From NCBI GenBank assembly GCA_903823665.1, contig CAIJTR010000067.1:1-64000 (forward strand): DNA of 64,000 nucleotides, read 5' to 3'. The stretch is from an uncultured Rhodospirillales bacterium. GTDB lineage: Bacteria > Pseudomonadota > Alphaproteobacteria > Acetobacterales > Acetobacteraceae. This document shows positions 50,337 through 59,913 of this stretch, piece by piece. The translations under genes were made by a program, and so were the position numbers. The notes beneath the pieces are model-generated. The model saw nothing but the letters and a program-made list of their open reading frames with translations, ran no database searches and was not told where the DNA came from. The first letter of the stretch is position 1, and each line of letters opens with the position of its first letter.

Positions 50337-51251
50337 TTGGCCTACGCACTGCAACAGCTGATCAATGGCATCACGCTCGGAATGATCTACGGCCTGATCG
50401 CGGTGGGCTACACCATGGTCTACGGCATCATCGGCATGATCAATTTCGCCCATGGCGACGTTTTTATGATCGGATCGTTTCTGTCACTGATTGCGATCAC
50501 GGCACTGACGGCGATGGGCATTTCCTCGGTGCCGCTGATGCTGGCGCTGACCTTGGTGTTCGCAGCCGTCGTGGCCGGTATTTACGGCTGGTCGATCGAG
50601 CGGATTGCGTATCGCCCGCTGCGTGGGTCGTTCCGTCTGGCACCGTTGATTTCGGCCATCGGCATGTCAATCGCGTTGCAGAACTTCGTGCAGGTGAGCC
50701 AGGGGGCGCGTAACAAATCGATGCCGAGCCTGATCCCCGGTGCGCTGAAGATATTCGAGCAGGACGGCTTCGTGGTTCAGCTGACCTGGATGCAGATCGT
50801 TATTTTCGTGGTCACGCTGACCTTGCTCGTCATCTTCACGTGGCTGGTGACGAAAACCTCACTCGGCCGAGCCATGCGCGCCTGTGAGCAGGACATGAAA
50901 ATGGCCTCCCTGCTCGGCATCGACACCAACTTCACCATCAGCGTCACCTTCGTGATCGGTGCCGCGTTGGCTGCCGTCGCGGGCATGATGTTCCTGCTCT
51001 ATTACGGCTCAATCGACTTCTACATCGGCTTCGTCGCCGGTGTGAAAGCCTTCACCGCTGCCGTTTTGGGCGGCGTTGGCAGCTTGCCGGGTGCGGTGAT
51101 AGGCGGTCTGCTGATTGGGCTGATCGAAGCGTTCTGGTCTGGTTATGCCTCCGCGCAATACAAAGACGTTGCGGCGTTTTCGGTGTTGATCATCGTGCTG
51201 ATCGTCATGCCAACCGGCCTGCTCGGCCGTGCTGATGTGGAGAAGGTATGA
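50337..51251 (+). CDS. livH: Branched-chain amino acid ABC permease LivH (second system)
   Basis: The product is 304 residues with LivH landmarks QLINGITLGMIYGLIAVGYTMVYGIIGMINFAHGDVFMIGSF and FTAAVLGGVGSLPGAVIGGLLIGL. The start appears to be TTG at 50337 with GGTGA upstream; no in-frame ATG precedes it before a stop, and the first internal ATG would remove most of helix 1. It leads livH-livM-livG-livF-livJ; all starts in the four transporter genes overlap the previous stop. Confidence 0.91.
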   Translation: MAYALQQLINGITLGMIYGLIAVGYTMVYGIIGMINFAHGDVFMIGSFLSLIAITALTAMGISSVPLMLALTLVFAAVVAGIYGWSIERIAYRPLRGSFRLAPLISAIGMSIALQNFVQVSQGARNKSMPSLIPGALKIFEQDGFVVQLTWMQIVIFVVTLTLLVIFTWLVTKTSLGRAMRACEQDMKMASLLGIDTNFTISVTFVIGAALAAVAGMMFLLYYGSIDFYIGFVAGVKAFTAAVLGGVGSLPGAVIGGLLIGLIEAFWSGYASAQYKDVAAFSVLIIVLIVMPTGLLGRADVEKV

Positions 51252-52516
51252 TTGCCGCTCTCAAAGACGCCGGATTTTCGGCGCTCATCGCCTTTGGTTT
51301 ATTCTTCGCCATGGTGGGCCTGCAGACCAACGTGGCCTCCAACGGCTCGATGGAACTGGTCCAGCATTGGGATGCGGTGGCCATGCTCGTGGGTGCCACT
51401 TTTGTGGGCCGACTGGCGCTGGTGTTGTGGAAGGCCCGGCGCGCCTCGACTGCCATCGTTGCGCAAGTGAAGCCGTCACGGTTTGCTGGAGCGGGCAAGT
51501 TTCTCGCTCCTGTCCTGCTGATTCTGGCGTTTCTATTGCCCATCTTCGGCAGCCGCTACGCAATCGACACCGGCATTCTGGTGATGACCTACGTGATGCT
51601 GGGTTGGGGCCTGAACATCGTGGTCGGCCTCGCTGGCCTGCTCGATCTCGGCTACGTCGCATTCTATGCGGTTGGGGCGTACTCCTACGCGCTGCTGGCA
51701 CAGAATTTCGGTCTGGGCTTCTGGACGTGTCTGCCACTTGCCGGATTGCTCGCGGCATTCTGGGGGATGTTGCTGGGCTTCCCGGTGCTGCGCCTGCGCG
51801 GTGACTATCTGGCGATTGTGACGCTGGCTTTCGGGGAAATCATCCGTGTGGTGCTGATCAACTGGACGGAGCTCACCGGCGGCCCGAACGGCATTTCCGG
51901 CATTCCGCGCCCCACTCTGTTTGGCCTCACCTTCACGGCCGGCGGCGGCGAAGGCAGCTTTTCCGATTTCTTCGGTCTGGAGCCAAGCCTCACCTACCGC
52001 GTGGCGTTTCTGTATTACGTGATCTTCGGCCTCGCCTTGCTGACCAACTGGGTCTCCGTCCGGCTGCGCCGCCTGCCGCTGGGCCGCGCGTGGGAAGCAC
52101 TGCGGGAGGACGAGATTGCCTGCCGGGCGCTGGGTATCAACGTCACCGTGACGAAGCTCACCGCATTCGCCATCGGCGCTGCGTTCGCGGGCTTTGCCGG
52201 CGCGTTCTTCGCCACCCGCTCCGCGTTCATCAGCCCAGAAAGCTTCACCTTCATCGAGTCGGCGATCGTGCTGGCCATCGTCGTCCTGGGCGGCCTCGGC
52301 AGCCAGATTGGCACGGCATTGGCGGCCATCGTGATGATCGGCGGCGGTGAGTTGTTCCGTGACTTCGCCGAATATCGCATGTTGATTTTCGGCGTCGCAC
52401 TCGTGGTGGTGATGGTCACCCGTCCGCGCGGATTGGTATCAGGACGCACACCGTCCGTATCGCTCGGCAAGGCGCAGCTTATCGGCAGCGACATGATCAG
52501 CCAGGGGCACGGCTGA
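51248..52516 (+). CDS. livM: Branched-chain amino acid ABC permease LivM (second system)
   Basis: The product is 422 residues, longer than the 316-residue LivM of the first system because of an extra N-terminal membrane region of about 120 residues, typical of BraE/LivM. The core has GLNIVVGLAGLLDLGYVAFYAVGAYSYALL and WEALREDEIACRALGINVTVTKLTAFAIGAAFAGFAGAFFA. It overlaps livH by four bases and livG by one. Confidence 0.93.
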   Translation: MIAALKDAGFSALIAFGLFFAMVGLQTNVASNGSMELVQHWDAVAMLVGATFVGRLALVLWKARRASTAIVAQVKPSRFAGAGKFLAPVLLILAFLLPIFGSRYAIDTGILVMTYVMLGWGLNIVVGLAGLLDLGYVAFYAVGAYSYALLAQNFGLGFWTCLPLAGLLAAFWGMLLGFPVLRLRGDYLAIVTLAFGEIIRVVLINWTELTGGPNGISGIPRPTLFGLTFTAGGGEGSFSDFFGLEPSLTYRVAFLYYVIFGLALLTNWVSVRLRRLPLGRAWEALREDEIACRALGINVTVTKLTAFAIGAAFAGFAGAFFATRSAFISPESFTFIESAIVLAIVVLGGLGSQIGTALAAIVMIGGGELFRDFAEYRMLIFGVALVVVMVTRPRGLVSGRTPSVSLGKAQLIGSDMISQGHG

Positions 52517-53322
52517 TGGGCGCCCCTTTGCTGACGGTTGCCGATCTCACCATGAAGTTCGGCGGCCTCACCGCCGTGGACAGTCTGTCCTTCGTCGCCA
52601 ATGCCGGTGAGATCACGGCGGTCATCGGCCCGAACGGGGCCGGCAAAACCACCGTGTTCAATTGCATCACCGGGTTTTACAAAGCGAGCTCGGGCACCAT
52701 CTCGCTGAGCAGCGCTGCGGGCGATTTTGCGCTGGCCACCATGCAGGGCCACAACATCACGCGGCAGGCGAAGGTGGCGCGAACGTTCCAGAACATCCGG
52801 CTGTTCTCTGGCATGACCGTGCTGGAGAATTTGCTGGTTGCACAGCACAACATGGTGATGCCTGACGTGGTTCACGGTGTGCTCGCCGTGTTCGGCCTCG
52901 GCGGCTACCGCTCACTGGAACGTCAGGCGCTCGACAAGGCGAAGTATTGGCTGGATCAGGTCAAGTTGCTCAGCCGTGCGGACGTTCCCGCCGGCTCCCT
53001 GCCCTATGGCGATCAGCGCCGCCTGGAGATTGCGCGTGCCATGTGCACCGGCCCTTCGTTGCTATGCCTTGATGAGCCGGCCGCAGGTTTGAATCCGCGT
53101 GAGTCAGACGAGTTGGCGGTCCTTCTTACCTCGATCCGTGACAGTGGCTGCGCCATCATGCTGATCGAGCACGACATGGGCGTGGTGATGAAAATTTCCG
53201 ATCACGTCGTGGTGCTGGAATATGGCCGCAAGATCAGTGACGGAACGCCGGAGCATATCCGTGCCGATCCCAAGGTCATCGCAGCCTACCTGGGTGAAGA
53301 CGAAGACGAGGTGGCAGCATGA
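52516..53322 (+). CDS. livG: Branched-chain amino acid ABC ATPase LivG (second system)
   Basis: The product is 268 residues with Walker A GPNGAGKTT, FQNIRLFSGMTVLENLLVAQHN typical of LivG/BraF, signature LPYGDQRRLEIARAM, Walker B LLCLDEPAAGLNP and H-loop LIEHDMGVVM. It pairs with LivF, whose start overlaps its stop (ATGA). Confidence 0.94.
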   Translation: MGAPLLTVADLTMKFGGLTAVDSLSFVANAGEITAVIGPNGAGKTTVFNCITGFYKASSGTISLSSAAGDFALATMQGHNITRQAKVARTFQNIRLFSGMTVLENLLVAQHNMVMPDVVHGVLAVFGLGGYRSLERQALDKAKYWLDQVKLLSRADVPAGSLPYGDQRRLEIARAMCTGPSLLCLDEPAAGLNPRESDELAVLLTSIRDSGCAIMLIEHDMGVVMKISDHVVVLEYGRKISDGTPEHIRADPKVIAAYLGEDEDEVAA

Positions 53323-54038
53323 CTGCGATGCTGCAACTCGAAGGTGTGACCGCCTATTACGGGGCCATTCAGGCGCTGAAGGGCGTTGATGTGACCGTCA
53401 ATTCCGGTGAGATCGTAACGCTCATCGGTGCCAACGGTGCCGGAAAGTCCACGCTGATGATGACGATCTGCGGCAACCCGCGCGCCCGCGATGGTCGCAT
53501 CACCTATGAGGGTGACGACATCACCCAAATGCCAACGCATCTGATCATGCGCCGAGACATTGCACAGTCCCCCGAGGGTCGGCGCGTATTTCCGCGCATG
53601 ACGGTCTACGAGAACCTGCTGATGGGCGGCCATGGCAGGCCCGCCGCCGAAGTCTCGCAGACAATGGAACAGATTTTCCATCTGTTCCCGCGGCTCAAGG
53701 AGCGGCTTGAACAGCGCGGCGGCACATTGTCCGGCGGGGAGCAGCAAATGCTCGCCATCGGCCGGGCGCTGATGAGCCGTCCGAAGCTGCTGCTGCTCGA
53801 TGAGCCGAGCCTGGGGCTCGCCCCGCTGATCGTGAAGATGATCTTCTCGGCCATCCGCGAACTCAATCGCACCACGGGGCTCACTGTCCTGCTGGTGGAA
53901 CAAAATGCGTTCCAGGCGCTGAGGCTGGCGCATCGTGGATACGTGCTGGTGAACGGCGCAATCACGATGTCCGGCACCGGCGAGGAATTGCTGACCCGGC
54001 CTGAAATTCGTGCCGCTTATCTTGAAGGTGGGCACTGA
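53319..54038 (+). CDS. livF: Branched-chain amino acid ABC ATPase LivF (second system)
   Basis: The product is 239 residues with Walker A GANGAGKST, signature LSGGEQQMLAIGRAL, Walker B LLLLDEPSLGLAP and LLVEQNAFQAL. It is the second ATPase of this importer. A 126-base gap separates it from the binding-protein gene, which may have an extra promoter for higher output. Confidence 0.94.
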   Translation: MTAMLQLEGVTAYYGAIQALKGVDVTVNSGEIVTLIGANGAGKSTLMMTICGNPRARDGRITYEGDDITQMPTHLIMRRDIAQSPEGRRVFPRMTVYENLLMGGHGRPAAEVSQTMEQIFHLFPRLKERLEQRGGTLSGGEQQMLAIGRALMSRPKLLLLDEPSLGLAPLIVKMIFSAIRELNRTTGLTVLLVEQNAFQALRLAHRGYVLVNGAITMSGTGEELLTRPEIRAAYLEGGH

Positions 54039-54164
54039 TTGGAAGGCCGGTTTGTCTCGCATCTGCGAAGGTGTGGCGGGCTTTCCACCACACTTGCGTT
54101 GTGCCTAAGCTGCGACCTAGTTCCGGGGAAAACGGAACGTTTAATTCAGACAGGGATCAACAAT

Positions 54165-55271
54165 ATGTTCAAACGGACCCTCATTGCCGGTGTGGCTGCA
54201 CTGGCCCTTGCAGGCGTGGTGGCGGCAGCCCCCGCTTCGGCTCAGATCAAAATTGGCACCGCTGGCCCAATGACCGGCTCCAATGCCAGCTTCGGCGTGC
54301 AGCTGAAGCAGGGTGCCGAGCAGGCAGTTGCCGACATCAACGCCAAGGGCGGCGTTCTCGGCAAGCAGCTGGTGCTTTCGATCGGCGACGACGCTTGCGA
54401 CCCGAAGCAGGCCGTTTCGGTTGCCAACAAATTCGCCGCTGAAAAGCTGGTGTTCGTGGCAGGCCATTTCTGCTCGTCAAGCTCGATCCCGGCCAGCAAG
54501 GTCTACACCGAAGAGGGCATCCTGCAGATGACCCCGGCCTCGACCAACCCGAAATTCACCGATGAGGGCAGCTGGAACACGTTCCGCGACGTCGGTCGTG
54601 ACGACCAGCAGGGTGCCGTCGCCGGCGCTTACCTCGCCAAGGAATTCAAGGGCCGCAAGATCGCGATCCTGCATGACAACTCCGCCTACGGCAAAGGCCT
54701 GGCCGACGAGACCAAGAAGAACCTGAACAAGGCCGGTGTGACTGAAGCCCTCTACTCGGCCTATGTCCCCGGTGAGAAGGACTACTCGGCCATCGTTTCG
54801 CGCTTGAAGCAGGCCGGTATCGACGTGATCTACATCGGTGGCTACCACACCGAAACCGCGCTGATCATCAAGCAGGCCAAAGAGCAGGGGATGAATGCCA
54901 CGTTCATGGGTGGCGACGCTCTGGTGACCACCGAGTTCTGGCAGGCAACCGGCCCGGCCGGCGAAGGCACGATCATGACCTTCCCATCTGACCCGCGCGC
55001 CCGTGCGACTGCGAAGGCGGTTGTCGCCGAGTTCAAGGCGAAGAACTTCGACCCAGAGGGCTACACCCTCTACGCCTACGCTGCGATCCAGATCTGGGCT
55101 GAGGCTGCCACCAAGGCTGGCACCACCGATCCGCATAAGGTGGCTGACGCTCTGAAGGCTGGCACCTGGGACAGCGTCCTCGGCAAGATCAGCTACGACA
55201 AGAAGGGCGACGTGACCGTGTCTGACTACGTGTTCTACATCTGGCACAACGGCAACTACGCTCAGATGTAA
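54165..55271 (+). CDS. livJ: Branched-chain amino acid binding protein LivJ/BraC-like
   Basis: The product is 368 residues. It has a Sec signal (FKRTLIAGVAALALAGVVAAAPASAQ), then IKIGTAGPMTGSNASFGVQLKQGAEQAVADINAKGG and DDACDPKQAVSVANKF, with the Cys pair and VAGHFCSSSSIPASKVYTEEGILQMTPASTNP of true Leu/Ile/Val-binding proteins. It supplies the livHMGF importer upstream. A strong terminator follows 25 bases after the stop. Confidence 0.93.
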   Translation: MFKRTLIAGVAALALAGVVAAAPASAQIKIGTAGPMTGSNASFGVQLKQGAEQAVADINAKGGVLGKQLVLSIGDDACDPKQAVSVANKFAAEKLVFVAGHFCSSSSIPASKVYTEEGILQMTPASTNPKFTDEGSWNTFRDVGRDDQQGAVAGAYLAKEFKGRKIAILHDNSAYGKGLADETKKNLNKAGVTEALYSAYVPGEKDYSAIVSRLKQAGIDVIYIGGYHTETALIIKQAKEQGMNATFMGGDALVTTEFWQATGPAGEGTIMTFPSDPRARATAKAVVAEFKAKNFDPEGYTLYAYAAIQIWAEAATKAGTTDPHKVADALKAGTWDSVLGKISYDKKGDVTVSDYVFYIWHNGNYAQM

Positions 55272-55296
55272 TATCGGCTTACATTGAAAGCTGATG

Positions 55297-55328
55297 TCGC
55301 GGCCCGGGAGCTTGCTTCCGGGCCGCGA
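55297..55328 (+). terminator. Intrinsic-type terminator of the second Liv operon
   Basis: Two 15-base arms (55297-55311 and 55314-55328) pair along their length with one G-T wobble, forming a very GC-rich stem with a tight loop. TGCGTTTTG follows. This is the strongest hairpin seen in the window and lies between the binding-protein gene and the peptidase gene, so it marks the operon end. Confidence 0.85.
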
Positions 55329-55363
55329 TGCGTTTTGACTGGCGCAATGTTGTGGAGGTGCTG

Positions 55364-56770
55364 ATGTCCGACGCCGTGATCGCCCATCTGGCCATCGAGC
55401 GGGATGCCATTCTGCAACGACTGCTCGCGCTCATCCGCATTCCCAGCGTCTCCACCGACCCTGCCTATGCGCCGCATATGAATGCCGCACGCGAGATGCT
55501 GATGCAGCGGCTGCGGGATCTCGGCTTGGACGATGTCCAATTGCTCGACAGCGGCGAGAGCTTTGGCCAACCCGCCATTTACGCCAGCTGGATGGGCTCT
55601 CCCGGCAAGCCAACAATCATCGTCTATGGCCATTACGACGTGCAGCCGCCCGATCCGCTGGAACTTTGGCACACCCCGCCCTTCGAGCCGACCATCCGCG
55701 ATGGCCGCATTTATGGCCGAGGTGCGTCAGACGTGAAGGGCTCGACCACCATCGCCATCGAGGTGATCGGCGCGTTTCTGGCGGTGGAGGGCAAGTGCCC
55801 CGTCAACATCAAATTCTTCCTGGAAGGTGAGGAGGAGATCGGCAGTCCCAGCCTGCGCTCCATCGTGGCGCGGCACCGGGACAAGCTGGATGCCGATGCC
55901 ATGCTGTCGGCTGACGGCGGCAAGGCCAGCACCGTTGTGCCGACGGTGGGGATTGGCGGGCGTGGCATCACCGGCCTGCAGATCACACTGCGCACCGGCA
56001 CCAAGGATGGCCACTCTGGTCGCTACGGCGGTGCCGCGCGCAATGCTCTGCGCGAGATGGCGGCGCTGATCGCAGGCCTTCATGACGATCAGGGCCGCAT
56101 TCTCGTCGCCGGCTTCGGCGATGACGCCATGCCGATCAGCAATGCAGCGCGCGTGGCCGCGGCCGCGGTGCCGTTCGATGAGCCTGAATTCTTCGCCAAT
56201 ATCGGTGGCACCCGCTGGGGTGATCCTTCCTATACCGTCAAGGAACTCACGACGCTGCGCCCGACCATCGAGCTAAACGGCATGTGGGGCGGCTACACCG
56301 GCGAGGGCAGCAAGACCGTGCTTCCGGCGGAGGCCCACGCCAAAATCACCATGCGGCTGTCACCCGGCATGTCTCCTGCCAAGGCCACCGAGGCGCTGGT
56401 GGCACATTTGCGTTCGCATGTGCCAAAAGGCGTTGAGCTGGAAATCAAGGGCGAAATGGGCGGTACTCCGGCCAATAGCCTGCCGGAAGATCACCCTATG
56501 CTGGCAGCCGCACTCGGCGTTCTCCAGCGCGTGCACGGCCAGCAGGCCTACCCCGCCCGCGCTGGCGGCAGCATCCCGATCACGGCGATCTTCAAGGAAC
56601 TGCTCGGCCTCGACACCATGACGTTCGGCCTCGCCATGCCCGACGAGGACGTGCACGCGCCCAACGAGTTCTTCCGTCTGGCTTCGTTCGATGAAGGCTT
56701 GCGGACGTGGCCGATGCTATTGAGCGAGTTGGGCGCACTGAAGAAGGCAGATTTTCCAACCACTTCATAA
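55364..56770 (+). CDS. M20 family dipeptidase / metallopeptidase
   Basis: The product is 468 residues. It has the two-zinc site with IIVYGHYDVQPPDPLELW (His and Asp), YGRGASDVKGS (Asp), the catalytic and metal Glu residues in EGEEEIGSPS, and a dimerisation domain with GHSGRYGGAARN. It most resembles the carnosinase-like dipeptidases. Release of amino acids taken up by the neighbouring Liv importer is a plausible role, but the terminator upstream shows separate transcription. GTGGAGGTGCTG precedes the ATG. Confidence 0.9.
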   Translation: MSDAVIAHLAIERDAILQRLLALIRIPSVSTDPAYAPHMNAAREMLMQRLRDLGLDDVQLLDSGESFGQPAIYASWMGSPGKPTIIVYGHYDVQPPDPLELWHTPPFEPTIRDGRIYGRGASDVKGSTTIAIEVIGAFLAVEGKCPVNIKFFLEGEEEIGSPSLRSIVARHRDKLDADAMLSADGGKASTVVPTVGIGGRGITGLQITLRTGTKDGHSGRYGGAARNALREMAALIAGLHDDQGRILVAGFGDDAMPISNAARVAAAAVPFDEPEFFANIGGTRWGDPSYTVKELTTLRPTIELNGMWGGYTGEGSKTVLPAEAHAKITMRLSPGMSPAKATEALVAHLRSHVPKGVELEIKGEMGGTPANSLPEDHPMLAAALGVLQRVHGQQAYPARAGGSIPITAIFKELLGLDTMTFGLAMPDEDVHAPNEFFRLASFDEGLRTWPMLLSELGALKKADFPTTS

Positions 56771-56794
56771 CAGCGCGCGCTTCGATATCGAGTA

Positions 56795-57916
56795 TCACGG
56801 CAGTGGCTGGGCAAGCTTATGGCCCGCAGCCAAGCCGAAATATGTGGCGAACACCCTCTGCAAATATCGCTGCGCCGGTCGCTCGATGACCGCAAATGAG
56901 ACCGCCGATACGGCGAGCACGACAACCATCAGCAGAATGTGCGCAACAAGCCATGGCTGCCAGATGTCCAGCCGCTCCATCAACGCTGTGATGCCCGGTG
57001 CCAACTGAAGCATCGGGATATGCCACAAGTATAACGAGAACGAGATCATCCCAAGCCAGCGCGGCACAGGCGATGCAAACCCGGCGGCCACAATCGAACG
57101 CTCATAGGAGAAGCCGACAACAAGGCCGCAACTCAGCAACAGAAAACACATGTCCCACCTTTGGGAGAGCGTAATGGCTGACATCAGTAAAACTGCTGGG
57201 AGCAACACGCGGTCTGATCCCAGCCATGCCGAACCGGGCACATCGCGGCGCACCCGCCAGCAGAACATGCCGAACATGAACTCACTGGTGCAGCGCACGA
57301 TCGAGCCGGGATAGGAATACCAGGTCAACGCGCCAAACATCGGCGGATCATCCGGTGCGTCGCCGTTGTGCAAGGCCGCGAAAAGCAACAAGCAAGCCAC
57401 AGTCACTGACACCGCCACCACGCTGCGCCGCATCGGGCCACGAATGAACAGCGCGGCGAAGACCGGGAACAGCAGATTGGCCGCCCATTCCGTGCTGATC
57501 GACCAGCTGACCGCATTCAGTCCGTCATACGGCCCACCCCAGGACTGCGCCATAAACGCGTTGGTCAGCAGCATCGGGGCGGAGATCACGGGCGATCCCC
57601 AGACGTCGATCCCAGTCACCACCAACAGCAGGCAGACGAGCGAACTGATAAAATAGATGGGGTATATCCGCGCCAGTCGTCGCCATAAAAACCGTGCAAC
57701 CTCGCGCACTCCGAACGTCTGGCGGAAATCAGCATCATGGCTGCGTGCCAGCACGAAGCCGCTGAGCACCATGAAGATATCAACTGCGAGATACATGTGC
57801 TCGACCACGTCGCGCACAGTCTGACTGGCCGGGCCATCGCCAATGTAATGGCCGATCATCACCCAAATCGCGGCAAGCCCTCGCAGGCCCGTCAGCGAAC
57901 GAATTTCAGATCGCAT
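56795..57916 (-). CDS. Acyltransferase 3 family membrane protein
   Basis: The product is 373 residues. The N-terminus LTGLRGLAAIWVMIGHYIGDG has the conserved R and catalytic His of the OafA/NodX-type acyltransferases, and VDIFMVLSGFVLARS and SWSISTEWAANLLFPVF are further family marks. About ten hydrophobic segments follow. Members add acetyl or other groups to surface sugars. It begins 6 bases after the gene at 57923 on the same strand and is convergent with the peptidase gene. Confidence 0.9.
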   Translation of the reverse strand: MRSEIRSLTGLRGLAAIWVMIGHYIGDGPASQTVRDVVEHMYLAVDIFMVLSGFVLARSHDADFRQTFGVREVARFLWRRLARIYPIYFISSLVCLLLVVTGIDVWGSPVISAPMLLTNAFMAQSWGGPYDGLNAVSWSISTEWAANLLFPVFAALFIRGPMRRSVVAVSVTVACLLLFAALHNGDAPDDPPMFGALTWYSYPGSIVRCTSEFMFGMFCWRVRRDVPGSAWLGSDRVLLPAVLLMSAITLSQRWDMCFLLLSCGLVVGFSYERSIVAAGFASPVPRWLGMISFSLYLWHIPMLQLAPGITALMERLDIWQPWLVAHILLMVVVLAVSAVSFAVIERPAQRYLQRVFATYFGLAAGHKLAQPLP

Positions 57917-57922
57917 ACGCTA

Positions 57923-59203
57923 TCAAAGGGCCAAGTTGAACTTCAGCATGGTCAGGCGGGGATTATCGGGCGACATGCCAAGTGAGAGCGCCTTCTCCAC
58001 AACATGCGCTGCGCACTCCTTGTTGATGCAGAACGCCACCGCGCGCAACGGGTCATAGGAGGTGTTCACCGGCAGCTTGCCGGTTTCGAGTTCCCTGAGC
58101 ACCGATTCTTCAACGGCCTGATAACTGAGCATCTCTCGCATCTGGGCCGCATCGAGTGTGCCTCTATCAGGCCCTAGAAATTCTGCCACGCTGTGCCAGT
58201 AATGCGACTTAAACTGTGCCTGCAATGCGCGATCCCGCAGCGCAGGGGACAAGCCGTTGAACAAAGCCAACGAAATGTTGGACGGATCAACATGCTCCAG
58301 CAGGCGGTTCGCAAGGATGGATCGCACCTCTACACTTGCGGTCATCGTCGCCAGCTGTAGCAGCTGCGATCCGGCGGGGTTCGTGATCTCAATACGATCC
58401 GCCAGTGCCTCCGGGCTCAGGCCCAGTGCCGCAGCCATGGCATCATAATTGGTGCAGCTCCAATTCGCCCAGAACGGAAATGTATGCGGCTCTGGCGGAT
58501 GGAGGTATGCAACGCTGCTGTCCGTGACCGTGATATGTTTTGCAAGTTCCGCGGCATGGGCTTCCTCGGTCTCCAACCCATGCATCTCGTCGAGTTGCTT
58601 GCGCGCGGCGGCTCTAACCTCGGCTGACCGGTCGTCCAGAAAAAACTTCACGAGGGGCACCTGCTTCGGATAGGTGCCGTTAAAGGACGGCTGCGAATTG
58701 ATCTGCGACAACAACGCCAGCCGGGTGGAGGCGCGCCGAGACGGTCCCACCTGCTTCAGCAATTCAAACGCCGCATGCTGATCGCTGCGCACAAGTTTAC
58801 GGAACGCCCGCACCCGCGTCGCGGGCAGCCAGCGGTTCCAGTTTTCCTCCGTCAGCGTGTTCCCCTCGTGGAAAGGGGTCAGCTCCTGTTCCGACAACCA
58901 ATCCACCCAAGGCTGATAAAGCGGCAAATGCTGGCCCGGCATCTTGAAATGCGGAACCCAATCAGCGGGATGCGCTGAAAATCCGCGCGCCTCCGACAAT
59001 TCGAGGAAATCCTCCACCGCCCCGTTGCCGGGCGGCGTTTCATAGTCCAGCACCGCCCGAAATGCAGCACGCGCGGCGTCGTTCATGGGCGGAAGCTTCA
59101 GCGGCGGAAGCTCGTGTTGCAGCGCCGCATCCGCTCGATAGATCTCGCAGTTGCCGTATTCCTGGTGCCAGAACTTGGTCTCTATGATCGTCCCTTGGGG
59201 CAT
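57923..59203 (-). CDS. Uncharacterised protein with HEAT-like helical repeats
   Basis: The product is about 426 residues from the ATG at 59203; an upstream in-frame extension is basic and unlikely. No enzyme motif is recognised. The middle part has helical repeat character: VPLVKFFLDDRSAEVRAAARKQLDEMHG and TASVEVRSILANRLLEHVDPSNISLALF are HEAT-like hairpins. The N-terminus is rich in aromatic and polar residues (KFWHQEYGNCEIYRAD). No signal peptide. It is probably co-transcribed with the acyltransferase gene. The 160 bases upstream, up to tRNA-Arg, hold nothing recognised. Confidence 0.65.
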   Translation of the reverse strand: MPQGTIIETKFWHQEYGNCEIYRADAALQHELPPLKLPPMNDAARAAFRAVLDYETPPGNGAVEDFLELSEARGFSAHPADWVPHFKMPGQHLPLYQPWVDWLSEQELTPFHEGNTLTEENWNRWLPATRVRAFRKLVRSDQHAAFELLKQVGPSRRASTRLALLSQINSQPSFNGTYPKQVPLVKFFLDDRSAEVRAAARKQLDEMHGLETEEAHAAELAKHITVTDSSVAYLHPPEPHTFPFWANWSCTNYDAMAAALGLSPEALADRIEITNPAGSQLLQLATMTASVEVRSILANRLLEHVDPSNISLALFNGLSPALRDRALQAQFKSHYWHSVAEFLGPDRGTLDAAQMREMLSYQAVEESVLRELETGKLPVNTSYDPLRAVAFCINKECAAHVVEKALSLGMSPDNPRLTMLKFNLAL

Positions 59204-59363
59204 CCGTTTAAATCCTATCTGCTTCAGCCGAATTTGAAGCCGACGGATCAAAGAGGATATCAGCAATGCACCACACCCCGCTGGACGGCTTGCGAAACGT
59301 CGCCGAACCATCAGAGTCAGTCAATACGGCTGCGTTCAGATTGCCAAGGTTCTGCGATGCGTC

Positions 59364-59440
59364 TGGCGCGCCCTACAGGATTCGAACCTGTGACCCACAG
59401 CTTAGAAGGCTGTTGCTCTATCCAACTGAGCTAAGGGCGC
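59364..59440 (-). tRNA. tRNA-Arg (anticodon TCT)
   Basis: A complete 77-base cloverleaf on the minus strand: acceptor GCGCCCT pairing with AGGGCGC, D stem GCTC/GAGC, anticodon stem ACAGC/GCTGT around loop CTTCTAA (anticodon TCT), and T arm ACAGG-TTCGAAT-CCTGT. The CCA end is encoded (TGG at 59364-59366 on the plus strand). It reads AGA codons. Confidence 0.97.
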
Positions 59441-59458
59441 TCCGTTCCCAACTATAAG

Positions 59459-59767
59459 TCAATGCGTCCAGTTTTCCGACCGGCCGAATTTGAAATTGTC
59501 AGAATAGGATTTCGGCTTGATGCGGCGGGTGTGGGGCAGCTCGACGTCATACGCGATGCCCTCGCGTTCGGCATACGCGATAGCCTCCTCGCGCGAGTCG
59601 AAATGCAGGCGCACCTGGGCCTGGGTGTCAGCGCTGCCGATCCAGCCCATCAGCGGGTCCGCCACGCGCTTTTCGGCCGGCGCATAATCGAGCACCCAGT
59701 CCTGACCGGCCTGACCTGATTGCATGGCGGTTTTGGGTTTGCGGTAGATGCGTGCGCGTGACGGCAT
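59459..59767 (-). CDS. NDUFS4-like complex I accessory subunit
   Basis: The product is 102 residues: ARIYRKPKTAMQSGQAGQDWVLDYAP at the start, then DPLMGWIGSADTQAQVRLHFDSREEAIAYAEREGIAYDVELP and a C-terminal FGRSENWTH. This is the ETC complex I (NDUFS4/AQDQ subunit) family that docks on the peripheral arm of NADH dehydrogenase in alphaproteobacteria and mitochondria. The start at 59767 is set by homology; the frame stays open into tRNA-Pro, which is not coding. It lies between two tRNA genes on the same strand. Confidence 0.9.
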   Translation of the reverse strand: MPSRARIYRKPKTAMQSGQAGQDWVLDYAPAEKRVADPLMGWIGSADTQAQVRLHFDSREEAIAYAEREGIAYDVELPHTRRIKPKSYSDNFKFGRSENWTH

Positions 59768-59795
59768 GAACCGGAGTCCTCGGCTGTAAAGAGAG

Positions 59796-59872
<77 letters not shown>

Positions 59873-59913
59873 ACACCGGGCGGAACCTAGAAGTGCTCGG
59901 CGGGAAGCGCAAG

